This document shows, one piece after another, positions 13,628 through 19,888 of a stretch of 35,465 bases of DNA. Position numbers and translations under genes: made by a program. The stretch's first letter is position 1. Each line of letters opens with the position of its first letter. The notes under the pieces were generated by a model. That model worked only from the letters and a program-made list of their open reading frames with translations, did no database searches and had not been told where the DNA came from. The DNA lies in contig CAZUVQ010000002.1 of the NCBI GenBank assembly GCA_964623915.1, positions 1 to 35,465 on the forward strand. The letters run 5' to 3'. The DNA is from CAZUVQ01 sp964623915. GTDB lineage: Bacteria > Bacillota > Clostridia > UMGS1883 > UMGS1540.

Positions 13628-14204
13628 AGTTCTCGGTGTGCCGGAAGATGCAGATGAGGCAACTATTAAAAAAGCATATCATGGGCTCGTTAAAAAGTAT
13701 CATCCCGATAAATACGCAAATAATCCTTTGAATGACCTTGCAGAAGAAAAGCTCAAACAGATAAATGAAGCGTATGATATGCTTGTAAATAAAAAAGGAA
13801 GCAGTTACAATTCGTCCGGTTCTTCTTCATACACAGGCACACATAGCGGCACGCAATTTTCAGATGTTCGCTCTTTGTTGAATCAGGGGAGAGTTGATGA
13901 GGCTTTTAATCTCTTGCAGTCAAAAAACCAAAACAGTGGCGAATATCATTATCTTATGGGTGTGATATGTCTTCGCAAGGGTTTATATAATCAGGGAATT
14001 AACCACCTTAATATGGCAGTTGATTATGAGCCGGGCAATCAGGAGTATCGTGCCGCAAGGGACAATGTGGGGAACCAGAACTCACAGTACAGAAACGTAA
14101 CTGTTAATCAGGGCGGTTGCTCGTCCTGCGATATTTGTACCTCACTATTTTGTGCGGACTGCTGTTGTGAATGTTTGGGTGGAGATTTGATTTCCTGTTG
14201 CTAA
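13614..14204 (+). CDS. J-domain (DnaJ-like) protein with TPR-like middle and Cys-rich tail
   Basis: Starting at the ATG 13614 (AAAGGA about 7 bases upstream; the longer frame from 13545 is not supported), this is 196 residues. Residues 1-60 form a J domain with the H30-P31-D32 motif that stimulates Hsp70 ATPase. A Ser/Gly/Tyr linker follows (about 61-85), then two helical repeats (about 86-145, TPR-like: YHYLMGVICLRKGLYNQGI), and a tail rich in Cys (about 166-196, SSCDIC...CADCCCEC). It is not DnaJ itself, because the CxxCxGxG zinc domain and substrate domain are absent. It overlaps DUF5685 and is probably translationally coupled to it. Confidence 0.85.
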   Translation: MNPYKVLGVPEDADEATIKKAYHGLVKKYHPDKYANNPLNDLAEEKLKQINEAYDMLVNKKGSSYNSSGSSSYTGTHSGTQFSDVRSLLNQGRVDEAFNLLQSKNQNSGEYHYLMGVICLRKGLYNQGINHLNMAVDYEPGNQEYRAARDNVGNQNSQYRNVTVNQGGCSSCDICTSLFCADCCCECLGGDLISCC

Positions 14205-14217
14205 AAAGGAGTAGAAT

Positions 14218-14691
14218 ATGGCTAAAAAAATCAGTTTTGGTGGTATATGTGCCGCTCTTTCGGTTGTTTGTCTGCTGCTTATAAATATTTTTGTCACAAA
14301 TAAAATCTTTTTTACTTGCTTAGCAACAATTTTTATTCCAATTTGTGTAATAAAATGCGGAAGATTAACTGGGCTTGCGATGTGGGTTGCATCATCATCC
14401 GTTGCTTTTTTAGTTGTTCCGGACAAAACCATTTGGGCGGCGTTTTTGGTTTTAGGTTTTTATACTCTTTTAAAAGGCTATCTTGAAAAGCTTCGGAATT
14501 TCTTTGTGGAATGGGTGCTGAAGATTGCCTTTTATTTGCTTTCATTTGCAGTGGCAATTTTTGTGTTTCCATTGCCTGATTACAGTTTTATTTGGCTGAT
14601 TTTTGCAGGCGGTGCCATTGTTTTCATAATTTATGATATAGTTCTCAGTTTTGGTATAACATATATAGTAAAAAAAATAAAAAATTTTTAA
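14218..14691 (+). CDS. Small integral membrane protein, unknown function
   Basis: This 157-residue protein is mostly hydrophobic, with about five transmembrane segments (about 8-26, 31-48, 50-65/70-85, 103-120 and 125-150) and a basic C-terminus KKIKNF. AAGGAG lies 7 bases before the ATG, and the gene follows the J-domain gene by 13 bases. The general pattern resembles small ECF-type or tRNA-cluster membrane proteins, but I cannot name the family. Confidence 0.7.
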   Translation: MAKKISFGGICAALSVVCLLLINIFVTNKIFFTCLATIFIPICVIKCGRLTGLAMWVASSSVAFLVVPDKTIWAAFLVLGFYTLLKGYLEKLRNFFVEWVLKIAFYLLSFAVAIFVFPLPDYSFIWLIFAGGAIVFIIYDIVLSFGITYIVKKIKNF

Positions 14692-14698
14692 AAAAAGA

Positions 14699-14727
14699 TT
14701 GACTTTTTTTAGGGGATATGGTATTAT
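14699..14727 (+). promoter_or_regulatory. SigA promoter of the rpmG-secE-nusG-rplKA operon
   Basis: TTGACT (14699-14704), a 17-base spacer and TATTAT (14722-14727), with a predicted start near 14734. It lies between the upstream gene end and a terminator hairpin at 14737-14760. Confidence 0.7.
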
Positions 14728-14736
14728 AACTACACT

Positions 14737-14760
14737 ACTTCTCAAAGAAGTCTTTTTTTT
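14737..14760 (+). terminator. Intrinsic terminator, just after the rpmG promoter
   Basis: ACTTCT (14737-14742) and AGAAGT (14746-14751) form a stem with a CAA loop, then C and eight T. It should end the DUF5685 operon transcript, yet it lies a few bases downstream of the predicted start of the rpmG transcript. Confidence 0.75.
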
Positions 14761-14787
14761 GTGTGTAAATTTTAGGAGGTGTCATAG

Positions 14788-14937
14788 ATGAGAGTAAGGA
14801 TTACATTGGCCTGTTCAGAATGTAAACAGCGTAATTATAATACTATGAAAAGCAAAAAAAATAGCCCTGAACGTCTTGAACTTAAAAAATATTGCAAATT
14901 TTGCAGAAAACACACTCTCCATAGGGAAACAAAATAG
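14788..14937 (+). CDS. rpmG: 50S ribosomal protein L33
   Basis: This 49-residue zinc-type L33 starts MRVRITLACSECKQRNY and has the two pairs CSEC (9-12) and CKFC (about 37-40), so it is the C+ form. AGGAGGT lies about 8 bases before the ATG. Position upstream of secE and nusG is standard for Firmicutes. Confidence 0.97.
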   Translation: MRVRITLACSECKQRNYNTMKSKKNSPERLELKKYCKFCRKHTLHRETK

Positions 14938-14963
14938 TTTTTTATTAAAGAAGGGTGATTGTA

Positions 14964-15203
14964 TTGAAAACAATAGGTAATTTTTTTGCCGGCATAGTCA
15001 AGTTTTTTAAAGCTGTTATTGCAGAGCTTAAAAAGGTTACTTGGCCTGGCCGCAAGCAGGTAATTAACAATACCGGCGTTGTAATAGTCTGCATAATTAT
15101 AATAGGTATTGCTATATGGATTCTTGATGCTGTATTCGGGCTTGGTCTTTCTTCGCTTGTAGGTGACGTTGCAGGTAACGCACCGGAAGCTATTGCACAG
15201 TAA
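14964..15203 (+). CDS. secE: Preprotein translocase subunit SecE
   Basis: At 79 residues this is the short single-span SecE of Firmicutes. It contains the conserved ELKKVTWPGRKQV segment before the C-terminal transmembrane helix (about 39-60). I chose the TTG at 14964 because AGAAGGGTG lies 6 bases upstream; the GTG at 14955 falls inside that ribosome-binding site. The Ala/Gly-rich tail after the membrane helix is slightly longer than usual. Confidence 0.95.
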   Translation: MKTIGNFFAGIVKFFKAVIAELKKVTWPGRKQVINNTGVVIVCIIIIGIAIWILDAVFGLGLSSLVGDVAGNAPEAIAQ

Positions 15204-15221
15204 ATGCAGATAATATCTGGT

Positions 15222-15257
15222 AAAGGAGGACGGGAACATTAGTTCCTTACGCTTATG
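15222..15257 (+). promoter_or_regulatory. Hairpin-bridged ribosome-binding site of nusG
   Basis: The strong AAAGGAGG (15222-15229) lies 25 bases before the only in-frame ATG (15255); the frame has a TAG at 15240-15242. Between them GGGAAC (15232-15237) and GTTCCT (15242-15247) form a 6-bp stem (one G-U) with loop ATTA. Folding removes about 16 bases and restores a normal spacing of about 9-11. Confidence 0.6.
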
Positions 15258-15776
15258 GCTGAAAACGCAAAATGGTATGTAGTTCATACGTACTCCGGAT
15301 ATGAAAACAAAGTAAAAGCGAATATAGAAAAAACTGTTGAGAATCGCGGTATCGAAAACATGATACTTGATATAAAGGTTCCAATGGAAGATGTTATTGA
15401 ACAAAAGGGCGATGAACAAAAAATTGTAACACGTAAAATATACCCCAGCTATGTTTTCATTAAAATGGTTATGAATGATGAAAGCTGGTATGTAGTCAGG
15501 AATACAAGGGGTGTTACGGGTTTTGTCGGTCCCGGTTCAAAGCCTGTTCCTCTGAGCGATGCAGATGTTGATTCCATGGGAGTGGAAGAGCGCGTTGTTA
15601 AGATTGATTTTCAGGTCGGTGACAATGTCCGCATAACAAACGGTCCTCTTGAAAGCTTTATCGGAGCAGTTGAGGAAATTAACATGGAGAAGAAAAAGCT
15701 TCGTGTCTGCGTTAACATGTTCGGAAGGGAAACACCGGTTGAATTAGATTTTCATCAGGTAGAAGCATTAGCTTAA
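15255..15776 (+). CDS. nusG: Transcription termination/antitermination factor NusG
   Basis: The 173 residues have the NGN domain (WYVVHTYSGYENKVKANIE near the start; YPSYVFIKM at about 62-70; RNTRGVTGFVG at about 82-92) and a C-terminal KOW domain (about 120-173, FQVGDNVRITNGPLESFIGAV). It binds RNA polymerase and modulates pausing and termination. Its ribosome-binding site is unusually distant and appears to be bridged by a hairpin. The gene lies between secE and rplK as in most bacteria. Confidence 0.97.
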   Translation: MAENAKWYVVHTYSGYENKVKANIEKTVENRGIENMILDIKVPMEDVIEQKGDEQKIVTRKIYPSYVFIKMVMNDESWYVVRNTRGVTGFVGPGSKPVPLSDADVDSMGVEERVVKIDFQVGDNVRITNGPLESFIGAVEEINMEKKKLRVCVNMFGRETPVELDFHQVEALA

Positions 15777-15822
15777 TAAGCCTTTATGGGCTTGTTATAG
15801 GTCTGTTATTGGTTAACAGGCA

Positions 15823-15853
15823 GTGGGAGAGCGTAAAGCTCGCCATTTACCAC
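15823..15853 (+). promoter_or_regulatory. L1-type binding site in the rplK leader
   Basis: GTGGGAG (15823-15829), an inner AGC-GTAAA-GCT hairpin and a closing ACCAC (15849-15853) copy the pattern of the L1 site on 23S rRNA and on the L11 operon mRNA. It ends 10 bases before the rplK ribosome-binding site. Autoregulation by L1 is established for E. coli and inferred here. Confidence 0.65.
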
Positions 15854-15879
15854 AATATTGGCAAGGAGGTGTAACAACT

Positions 15880-16305
15880 ATGGCACAGAAAATCACAGGT
15901 TATATAAAACTTCAAATTCCTGCGGGAAAGGCTACTCCGGCTCCTCCGGTTGGTCCTGCTCTCGGTCAGTACGGTGTCAATATCGTACAGTTTACAAAGG
16001 AATTCAATGAAAGAACAGCTAAGGATGCAGGTCTTATAATTCCGGTAGTTATCACTGTTTATTCAGACAGGTCTTTCTCGTTTATTACGAAGACTCCGCC
16101 TGCAGCAGTATTGCTCAAAAAAGCCTGTAAAATTGAAAGTGGCTCAGGCATTCCTAACAAAACAAAGGTAGCTAAAGTCACACGTGATCAGCTCCGTGAA
16201 ATCGCAGAGCTAAAAATGCCCGATCTCAATGCGGCAAGTATTGAATCCGCAATGAGTATGGTTGCCGGTACTGCAAGAAGTATGGGTATCACAATAGAAG
16301 ATTAA
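15880..16305 (+). CDS. rplK: 50S ribosomal protein L11
   Basis: At 141 residues this is the normal length. It begins MAQKITGYIKLQIPAGKATP, with the conserved PPVGPALGQYGVNI (about 21-34), and ends in the rRNA-binding domain (KMPDLNA, GTARSMGI). The ATG at 15880 is supported by AAGGAGG 9 bases upstream; the longer frame from 15823 begins inside the L1-type leader site. It is part of the stalk base and the site of RelA activation. Confidence 0.97.
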   Translation: MAQKITGYIKLQIPAGKATPAPPVGPALGQYGVNIVQFTKEFNERTAKDAGLIIPVVITVYSDRSFSFITKTPPAAVLLKKACKIESGSGIPNKTKVAKVTRDQLREIAELKMPDLNAASIESAMSMVAGTARSMGITIED

Positions 16306-16314
16306 TCGAAAATA

Positions 16315-16340
16315 GTGGGAGGGTTATACCCGTTGACCAC
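16315..16340 (+). promoter_or_regulatory. Second L1-type binding site, before rplA
   Basis: GTGGGAGGGT (16315-16324), ATA and ACCCGTTGACCAC (16328-16340) give the classical L1-binding fold. The final ACCAC directly touches the rplA ribosome-binding site AAGGAGG (16341-16347), so L1 binding would block rplA translation. Confidence 0.7.
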
Positions 16341-16355
16341 AAGGAGGTTATTAGT

Positions 16356-17051
16356 TTGAAAAGAGGAAAGAATTATATCGAGAGTGCAAAACTCATAGAT
16401 AATTCCCGTCTTTATGATGCAGCCGAAGCATTCGAAATTTTAGTAAATGCTTCAAAAGCAAAATTTGACGAAACTGTTGAAGCTCATATAAGGCTCGGTG
16501 TTGACTCGAGACATGCTGACCAGCAGGTCAGAGGTGCCGTAGTATTACCTCATGGTACAGGCAAAACCGTAAGGGTTCTTGTTTTTGCCAAGGGCGAAAA
16601 GGCTACTGAAGCCGAAGCTGCAGGTGCTGATTTTGTCGGTGCTGAAGATTTAGTACAGAAAATTCAGACAGAAAATTGGTTTGAGTTTGACGTTATAGTT
16701 GCAACACCTGACATGATGGGCGTTGTAGGTCGTATCGGCCGTGTATTAGGCCCTAAGGGTTTAATGCCTAACCCCAAAGCAGGTACTGTTACAATGGATG
16801 TAACACGCGCCATCACAGATATCAAAGCAGGTAAAATTGAATACCGCCTTGATAAAACAAATATTATTCACTGCCCCGTTGGAAAGGTTTCCTTCGGTAA
16901 AGAAAAGCTTACAGAAAACTTTAAAACCTTGATGAGTGCTATAATCAAGGCTAAACCTTCTGCAGCAAAAGGTCAGTATCTTAAAAGCGTTGCCGTTGCT
17001 TCAACTATGGGTCCCGGCATCAAATTAAATACTGGTAAGGTTAGCGAATAA
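16356..17051 (+). CDS. rplA: 50S ribosomal protein L1
   Basis: The 231 residues are full length, with the two-domain L1 pattern including GTGKTVRVLVFAKG (about 68-81), the middle domain PDMMGVVGRIGRVLGPKGLMP (about 127-147) and return to domain I near the end. It starts at TTG 16356 with AAGGAGG 8 bases upstream. It forms the L1 stalk and, by family precedent, represses its own operon through the two mRNA sites upstream. Confidence 0.97.
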   Translation: MKRGKNYIESAKLIDNSRLYDAAEAFEILVNASKAKFDETVEAHIRLGVDSRHADQQVRGAVVLPHGTGKTVRVLVFAKGEKATEAEAAGADFVGAEDLVQKIQTENWFEFDVIVATPDMMGVVGRIGRVLGPKGLMPNPKAGTVTMDVTRAITDIKAGKIEYRLDKTNIIHCPVGKVSFGKEKLTENFKTLMSAIIKAKPSAAKGQYLKSVAVASTMGPGIKLNTGKVSE

Positions 17052-17058
17052 TTTTAAC

Positions 17059-17087
17059 TTGACATAATAATGTTTTTATGATATTAT
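17059..17087 (+). promoter_or_regulatory. SigA promoter of rplJ-rplL
   Basis: Exact TTGACA (17059-17064), a 17-base spacer and TATTAT (17082-17087), immediately after rplA, with a predicted start near 17094. Confidence 0.8.
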
Positions 17088-17093
17088 ATGTAA

Positions 17094-17191
17094 TCATCCG
17101 CAGACAGCAGGTATAAATATAAATCCTGCCGAGGAGAATTTTTAGTATATTAATATATTAAGTTCTCTGTCTGTGGGCAGAGAACTTTTTT
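17094..17191 (+). promoter_or_regulatory. L10 leader with intrinsic terminator (attenuator)
   Basis: The segment CAGACAGCAGGT ... ATCCTGCCGAGG (17101-17134) matches the conserved core of the ribosomal protein L10 leader. It is followed by a terminator (AAGTTCTCTG 17160-17169 with CAGAGAACTT 17178-17187, then T-run) 23 bases before the rplJ start. Binding of L10(L12)4 would favour termination, as described for Bacillus. Confidence 0.85.
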
Positions 17192-17213
17192 CATTTAAGG
17201 AGGTGTAACACTT

Positions 17214-17801
17214 ATGCCAAGCGAAAAGGTTTTATTGGAAAAGCAACAGATAGTTGCTGATTTGACAGAAAAGCTCAAAAATGCTGCAACAGGTATATTT
17301 GTAGATTATTGCGGTCTGTCAGTTGCACAGGACACTGATCTTCGTAAAAAACTCAGAGAAGCAGGTGTTGAGTACAAGGTAATTAAGAACACTCTTTGCC
17401 GTTTTGCTATTAAAGAGGTCGGGTTTGATGAGTTGGATCCTATATTAAACGGCCCCACATCCCTTGCTCTTAGCAATGAAGATCCGGTTGCCCCCGCAAA
17501 GGTTTTGACCGATTTTGCAAAGAAGAATGACAAGCTTGAAATCAAAGCAGGTTTTATGGACGGAAAGGTATTGTCTCTTGATGAAATTAAGAGGCTTGCT
17601 GACACGCCGTCAAGAGATGTTCTGCTTGCTACAATTCTCAGCAGTCTTAATGCTCCTGCATCAAAACTTGTCCGCACATTGCAGGCAATTGTTGACGGTG
17701 GCGTTGAACTCGCTGAATTAACAGCAAACAAGAATTCAGAGGAAGCTCCTGCCGTAGTAGAAGAAGTAAGCGCAGAAGCACCGGCTACAGATGCCGAATA
17801 A
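17214..17801 (+). CDS. rplJ: 50S ribosomal protein L10
   Basis: The protein has 195 residues. The N-terminal rRNA-binding domain includes GIFVDYCGLSVAQDTDLRKK (about 28-47) and GVEYKVIKNTLCRFA (about 50-64). The C-terminal helix that binds L12 dimers follows, and then an acidic Ala/Glu-rich tail (about 172-195) which is longer than in B. subtilis L10. AAGGAGGTG lies about 10 bases before the ATG. Control is through the leader upstream. Confidence 0.96.
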   Translation: MPSEKVLLEKQQIVADLTEKLKNAATGIFVDYCGLSVAQDTDLRKKLREAGVEYKVIKNTLCRFAIKEVGFDELDPILNGPTSLALSNEDPVAPAKVLTDFAKKNDKLEIKAGFMDGKVLSLDEIKRLADTPSRDVLLATILSSLNAPASKLVRTLQAIVDGGVELAELTANKNSEEAPAVVEEVSAEAPATDAE

Positions 17802-17840
17802 AATTCAAAACAATTATATTTTAATAGGAGGTTTATAACA

Positions 17841-18206
17841 ATGGCAAATTTACAGGGAATTATTGATGAAATTAAAGAATTAAAGTTATTAGAAGTTGCC
17901 GAACTCGTTAAGATGATGGAAGAAGAATTCGGCGTAAGTGCAGCTGCACCCGTTGCAGTTGCAGCAGCAGGCGCTACAGAAGCAGTTGCTGAAAAGACAG
18001 AATTTGATGTTATTTTAGCAGAAGTTGGTGCAGAAAAGATTAAGGTTATAAAGGTTGTTCGTGAAATCACAGGCCTCGGTCTTAAAGAAGCTAAAGACCT
18101 TGTTGAAGCTGCTCCCAAGGCAATCAAAGAAGGTATCAGCAAAGATGATGCTGAAGCTCTCAAAACAAAGTTGGAAGAAGTTGGAGCCAAAGTTGAAGTT
18201 AAATAA
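17841..18206 (+). CDS. rplL: 50S ribosomal protein L7/L12
   Basis: The 121 residues have the dimerisation N-domain (ELKLLEVAELVKMMEEEFGV), an Ala-rich hinge (about 34-50) and the factor-binding C-domain (EKIKVIKVVREITGLGLKEAKDLVEAAPK). TAGGAGGT precedes the ATG. It is followed by a strong terminator rather than by rpoB. Confidence 0.97.
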   Translation: MANLQGIIDEIKELKLLEVAELVKMMEEEFGVSAAAPVAVAAAGATEAVAEKTEFDVILAEVGAEKIKVIKVVREITGLGLKEAKDLVEAAPKAIKEGISKDDAEALKTKLEEVGAKVEVK

Positions 18207-18223
18207 GATAATTTAACTTCTGT

Positions 18224-18252
18224 AAAAAGGACGCTTAAGCGTCCTTTTTTTT
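18224..18252. terminator. Bidirectional intrinsic terminator between rplL and ylbJ
   Basis: GGACGC (18229-18234) and GCGTCC (18239-18244) pair around TTAA, flanked by five A on the left and eight T on the right. It stops rplJL and, on the other strand, ylbJ, whose stop codon lies in the loop. Confidence 0.9.
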
Positions 18253-19338
18253 GCTTTTTTTAATTCTGACCTCATATTTTTTTGTGTGAAGATATTGCGT
18301 AAATGCCGCAAAAAGCACAAATGACCATAGTACTGCTGCCGTATAGCAGGAAAAACTGATAATTTTATTCTTGACAATATCAGAAAAAACTGTTACTTCA
18401 ATTGGATAAAACTTTAAATATATTGTGGCATAAATGTATGCAAGGATGCTGCAAATTATCTTTCCGAAAAAGTACGGTAGTACGGGCAGACCGCTTTTTT
18501 GAAGAATTGACCTTGTCTGCATTAAAACCGATAATCCGCCAAAGGATATAACTGCTGAAACAAGAGGAATATTTACTGATTTTGAGCTGAAAATGCTACT
18601 AGTTATTTCAAAAATTCCTGTTGATAATAAATCGGCAGACGAATAGGATAACCCTAAGCTTATCAATAGTTTACATAATAAACCAATTATCTGAATTTTT
18701 TTAAGTATCGCAAGTGCCACAGAAAATATTACAACGTAACCGCACAGTGTCAATACGGATATAACGGCATGGTATACAGCTCCTGACGGAGTTTCACGCT
18801 CAATATATGTATTTATAGCTGTTTTTTCTTTTTCTCTTCCAAACAATCCGAATATTATTCCGCACGAAATTGCTGATAGAACATGCACCATATAAATAAT
18901 GTCGCCGGCTTCACGGCTGTTAAAAATCCCTACACCGACAGCACCGATAATAAATAAAGGTCCACTGTTATTTGTAAATGCACTAAGGCGAATAGCATCT
19001 TTTTTGGAAATTGTTTTGCTGTCATAAAGTGAGCAAACTGTAGCGCATCCGCACGGATAACCGCTGATAAGCCCCATAACAAGGGGCAGTGCGCCTGCGC
19101 CTCCTACACCGAAAATAGGTCGCATAACTTTGTTTAGTCGTCTCGACAGAATATCAGCAACTCCATAAGAGGTCAAAAGATTTGCACATACCATATATGG
19201 AAAAAGTGAAGGAATAAGGGAATTGCCGCAAAGTAAAAGTGCTTCACCGGCACCACTTGCGGCTTCCTCTGGAAACAGAGCAATTAAAAGAGCAAACAAT
19301 GATGCTGCAATTGTAAATATGTATTTCATGTATTTCAT
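18235..19338 (-). CDS. ylbJ: Sporulation membrane protein YlbJ (SpoVV-like)
   Basis: With the ATG at 19338 (GGAG 7 bases upstream) the protein has 367 residues; a longer frame reaches a GTG at 19434 without a ribosome-binding site. It has about eight transmembrane segments and the paired gate-type regions of the nucleoside-recognition family, including LIPSLFPYMVCANLL, GLISGYPCGCATVCSLYD and AFTNNSGPLFIIGAVG. In B. subtilis YlbJ/SpoVV acts in the outer forespore membrane in delivery of dipicolinic acid. The last residues are encoded in the terminator stem. Its location directly after rplL is not the usual one. Confidence 0.88.
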   Translation of the reverse strand: MKYMKYIFTIAASLFALLIALFPEEAASGAGEALLLCGNSLIPSLFPYMVCANLLTSYGVADILSRRLNKVMRPIFGVGGAGALPLVMGLISGYPCGCATVCSLYDSKTISKKDAIRLSAFTNNSGPLFIIGAVGVGIFNSREAGDIIYMVHVLSAISCGIIFGLFGREKEKTAINTYIERETPSGAVYHAVISVLTLCGYVVIFSVALAILKKIQIIGLLCKLLISLGLSYSSADLLSTGIFEITSSIFSSKSVNIPLVSAVISFGGLSVLMQTRSILQKSGLPVLPYFFGKIICSILAYIYATIYLKFYPIEVTVFSDIVKNKIISFSCYTAAVLWSFVLFAAFTQYLHTKKYEVRIKKSKKKDA

Positions 19339-19386
19339 AAAAATCTCCAGTCTGCCGCCCCGCCTCGGCACAATATTAGTAAAAAG

Positions 19387-19425
19387 ACTCTTATCACGGG
19401 GATAAAAATGATAAGAGTTTTTTTT
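19387..19425. terminator. Strong stem-loop upstream of ylbJ, terminator-like on both strands
   Basis: ACTCTTATCA (19387-19396) and TGATAAGAGT (19409-19418) form a perfect 10-bp stem with T-runs on each strand. No rightward gene precedes it. On the minus strand it would end a gene now hidden in the N gap, or lie in the ylbJ leader. Confidence 0.6.
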
Positions 19426-19464
19426 AGTTATCACCTCAGAATATTCTATTATAAGACAATGATA

Positions 19465-19564
19465 NNNNNNNNNNNNNNNNNNNNNNNNNNNNNNNNNNNN
19501 NNNNNNNNNNNNNNNNNNNNNNNNNNNNNNNNNNNNNNNNNNNNNNNNNNNNNNNNNNNNNNNN
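19465..19564. other. Assembly gap of 100 N
   Basis: Exactly 100 N, the usual placeholder for a gap of unknown length between contigs. Adjacency of ylbJ and yqfC across it is therefore only scaffold-level evidence, and promoters or small genes may be missing. Confidence 0.98.
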
Positions 19565-19615
19565 TAAGTACTTAAAATACTTTTTTTGAATACAATTTAT
19601 TGAGGTGGTTACTGT

Positions 19616-19888
19616 ATGGGCAAAAAGAATAAAAAGGTATCGACAGTAGTAAATGCTTTGGATCTTCCTCCTGAAATTATCCTCGGTATTCCCAAAATAA
19701 CTGTTCTTCCGGAGTGTGAGGCAACAATACAAAACCATAAGGGTATTGTTGAATATACGGAAGAATTGATAAGTGCTAACACGTCTTCAGGAATTGTTAA
19801 AATCTTTGGCAGTAATCTTGTAATAAAATCAATTACCGATGAGGAAATTCATATTGAGGGCAGAGTAGTGGGGTTTGATATAAAATGA
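19616..19888 (+). CDS. yqfC: Sporulation protein YqfC (YabP/YqfC family)
   Basis: The 90 residues match the YabP/YqfC family, with DLPPEIILGIPKITVLP (about 16-32) and GIVEYTEELI, NLVIKSITDEEIHIEGRV. The family is restricted to endospore formers and, in Bacillus, belongs to the SigE regulon. GAGGTGG lies about 7 bases before the ATG. The last 4 bases overlap the yqfD start. Any promoter would lie in or near the N gap. Confidence 0.92.
   Translation: MGKKNKKVSTVVNALDLPPEIILGIPKITVLPECEATIQNHKGIVEYTEELISANTSSGIVKIFGSNLVIKSITDEEIHIEGRVVGFDIK

Noticed and set aside
14835..15419. 194-codon minus-strand frame across rpmG, secE and nusG
   Set aside because: It is antisense to three certain genes, with no ribosome-binding site and no family resemblance.
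17306..18190. 294-codon minus-strand frame across rplJ-rplL
   Set aside because: This is an antisense shadow of two certain ribosomal genes, with Ala/Ser-rich composition produced by their codon bias.
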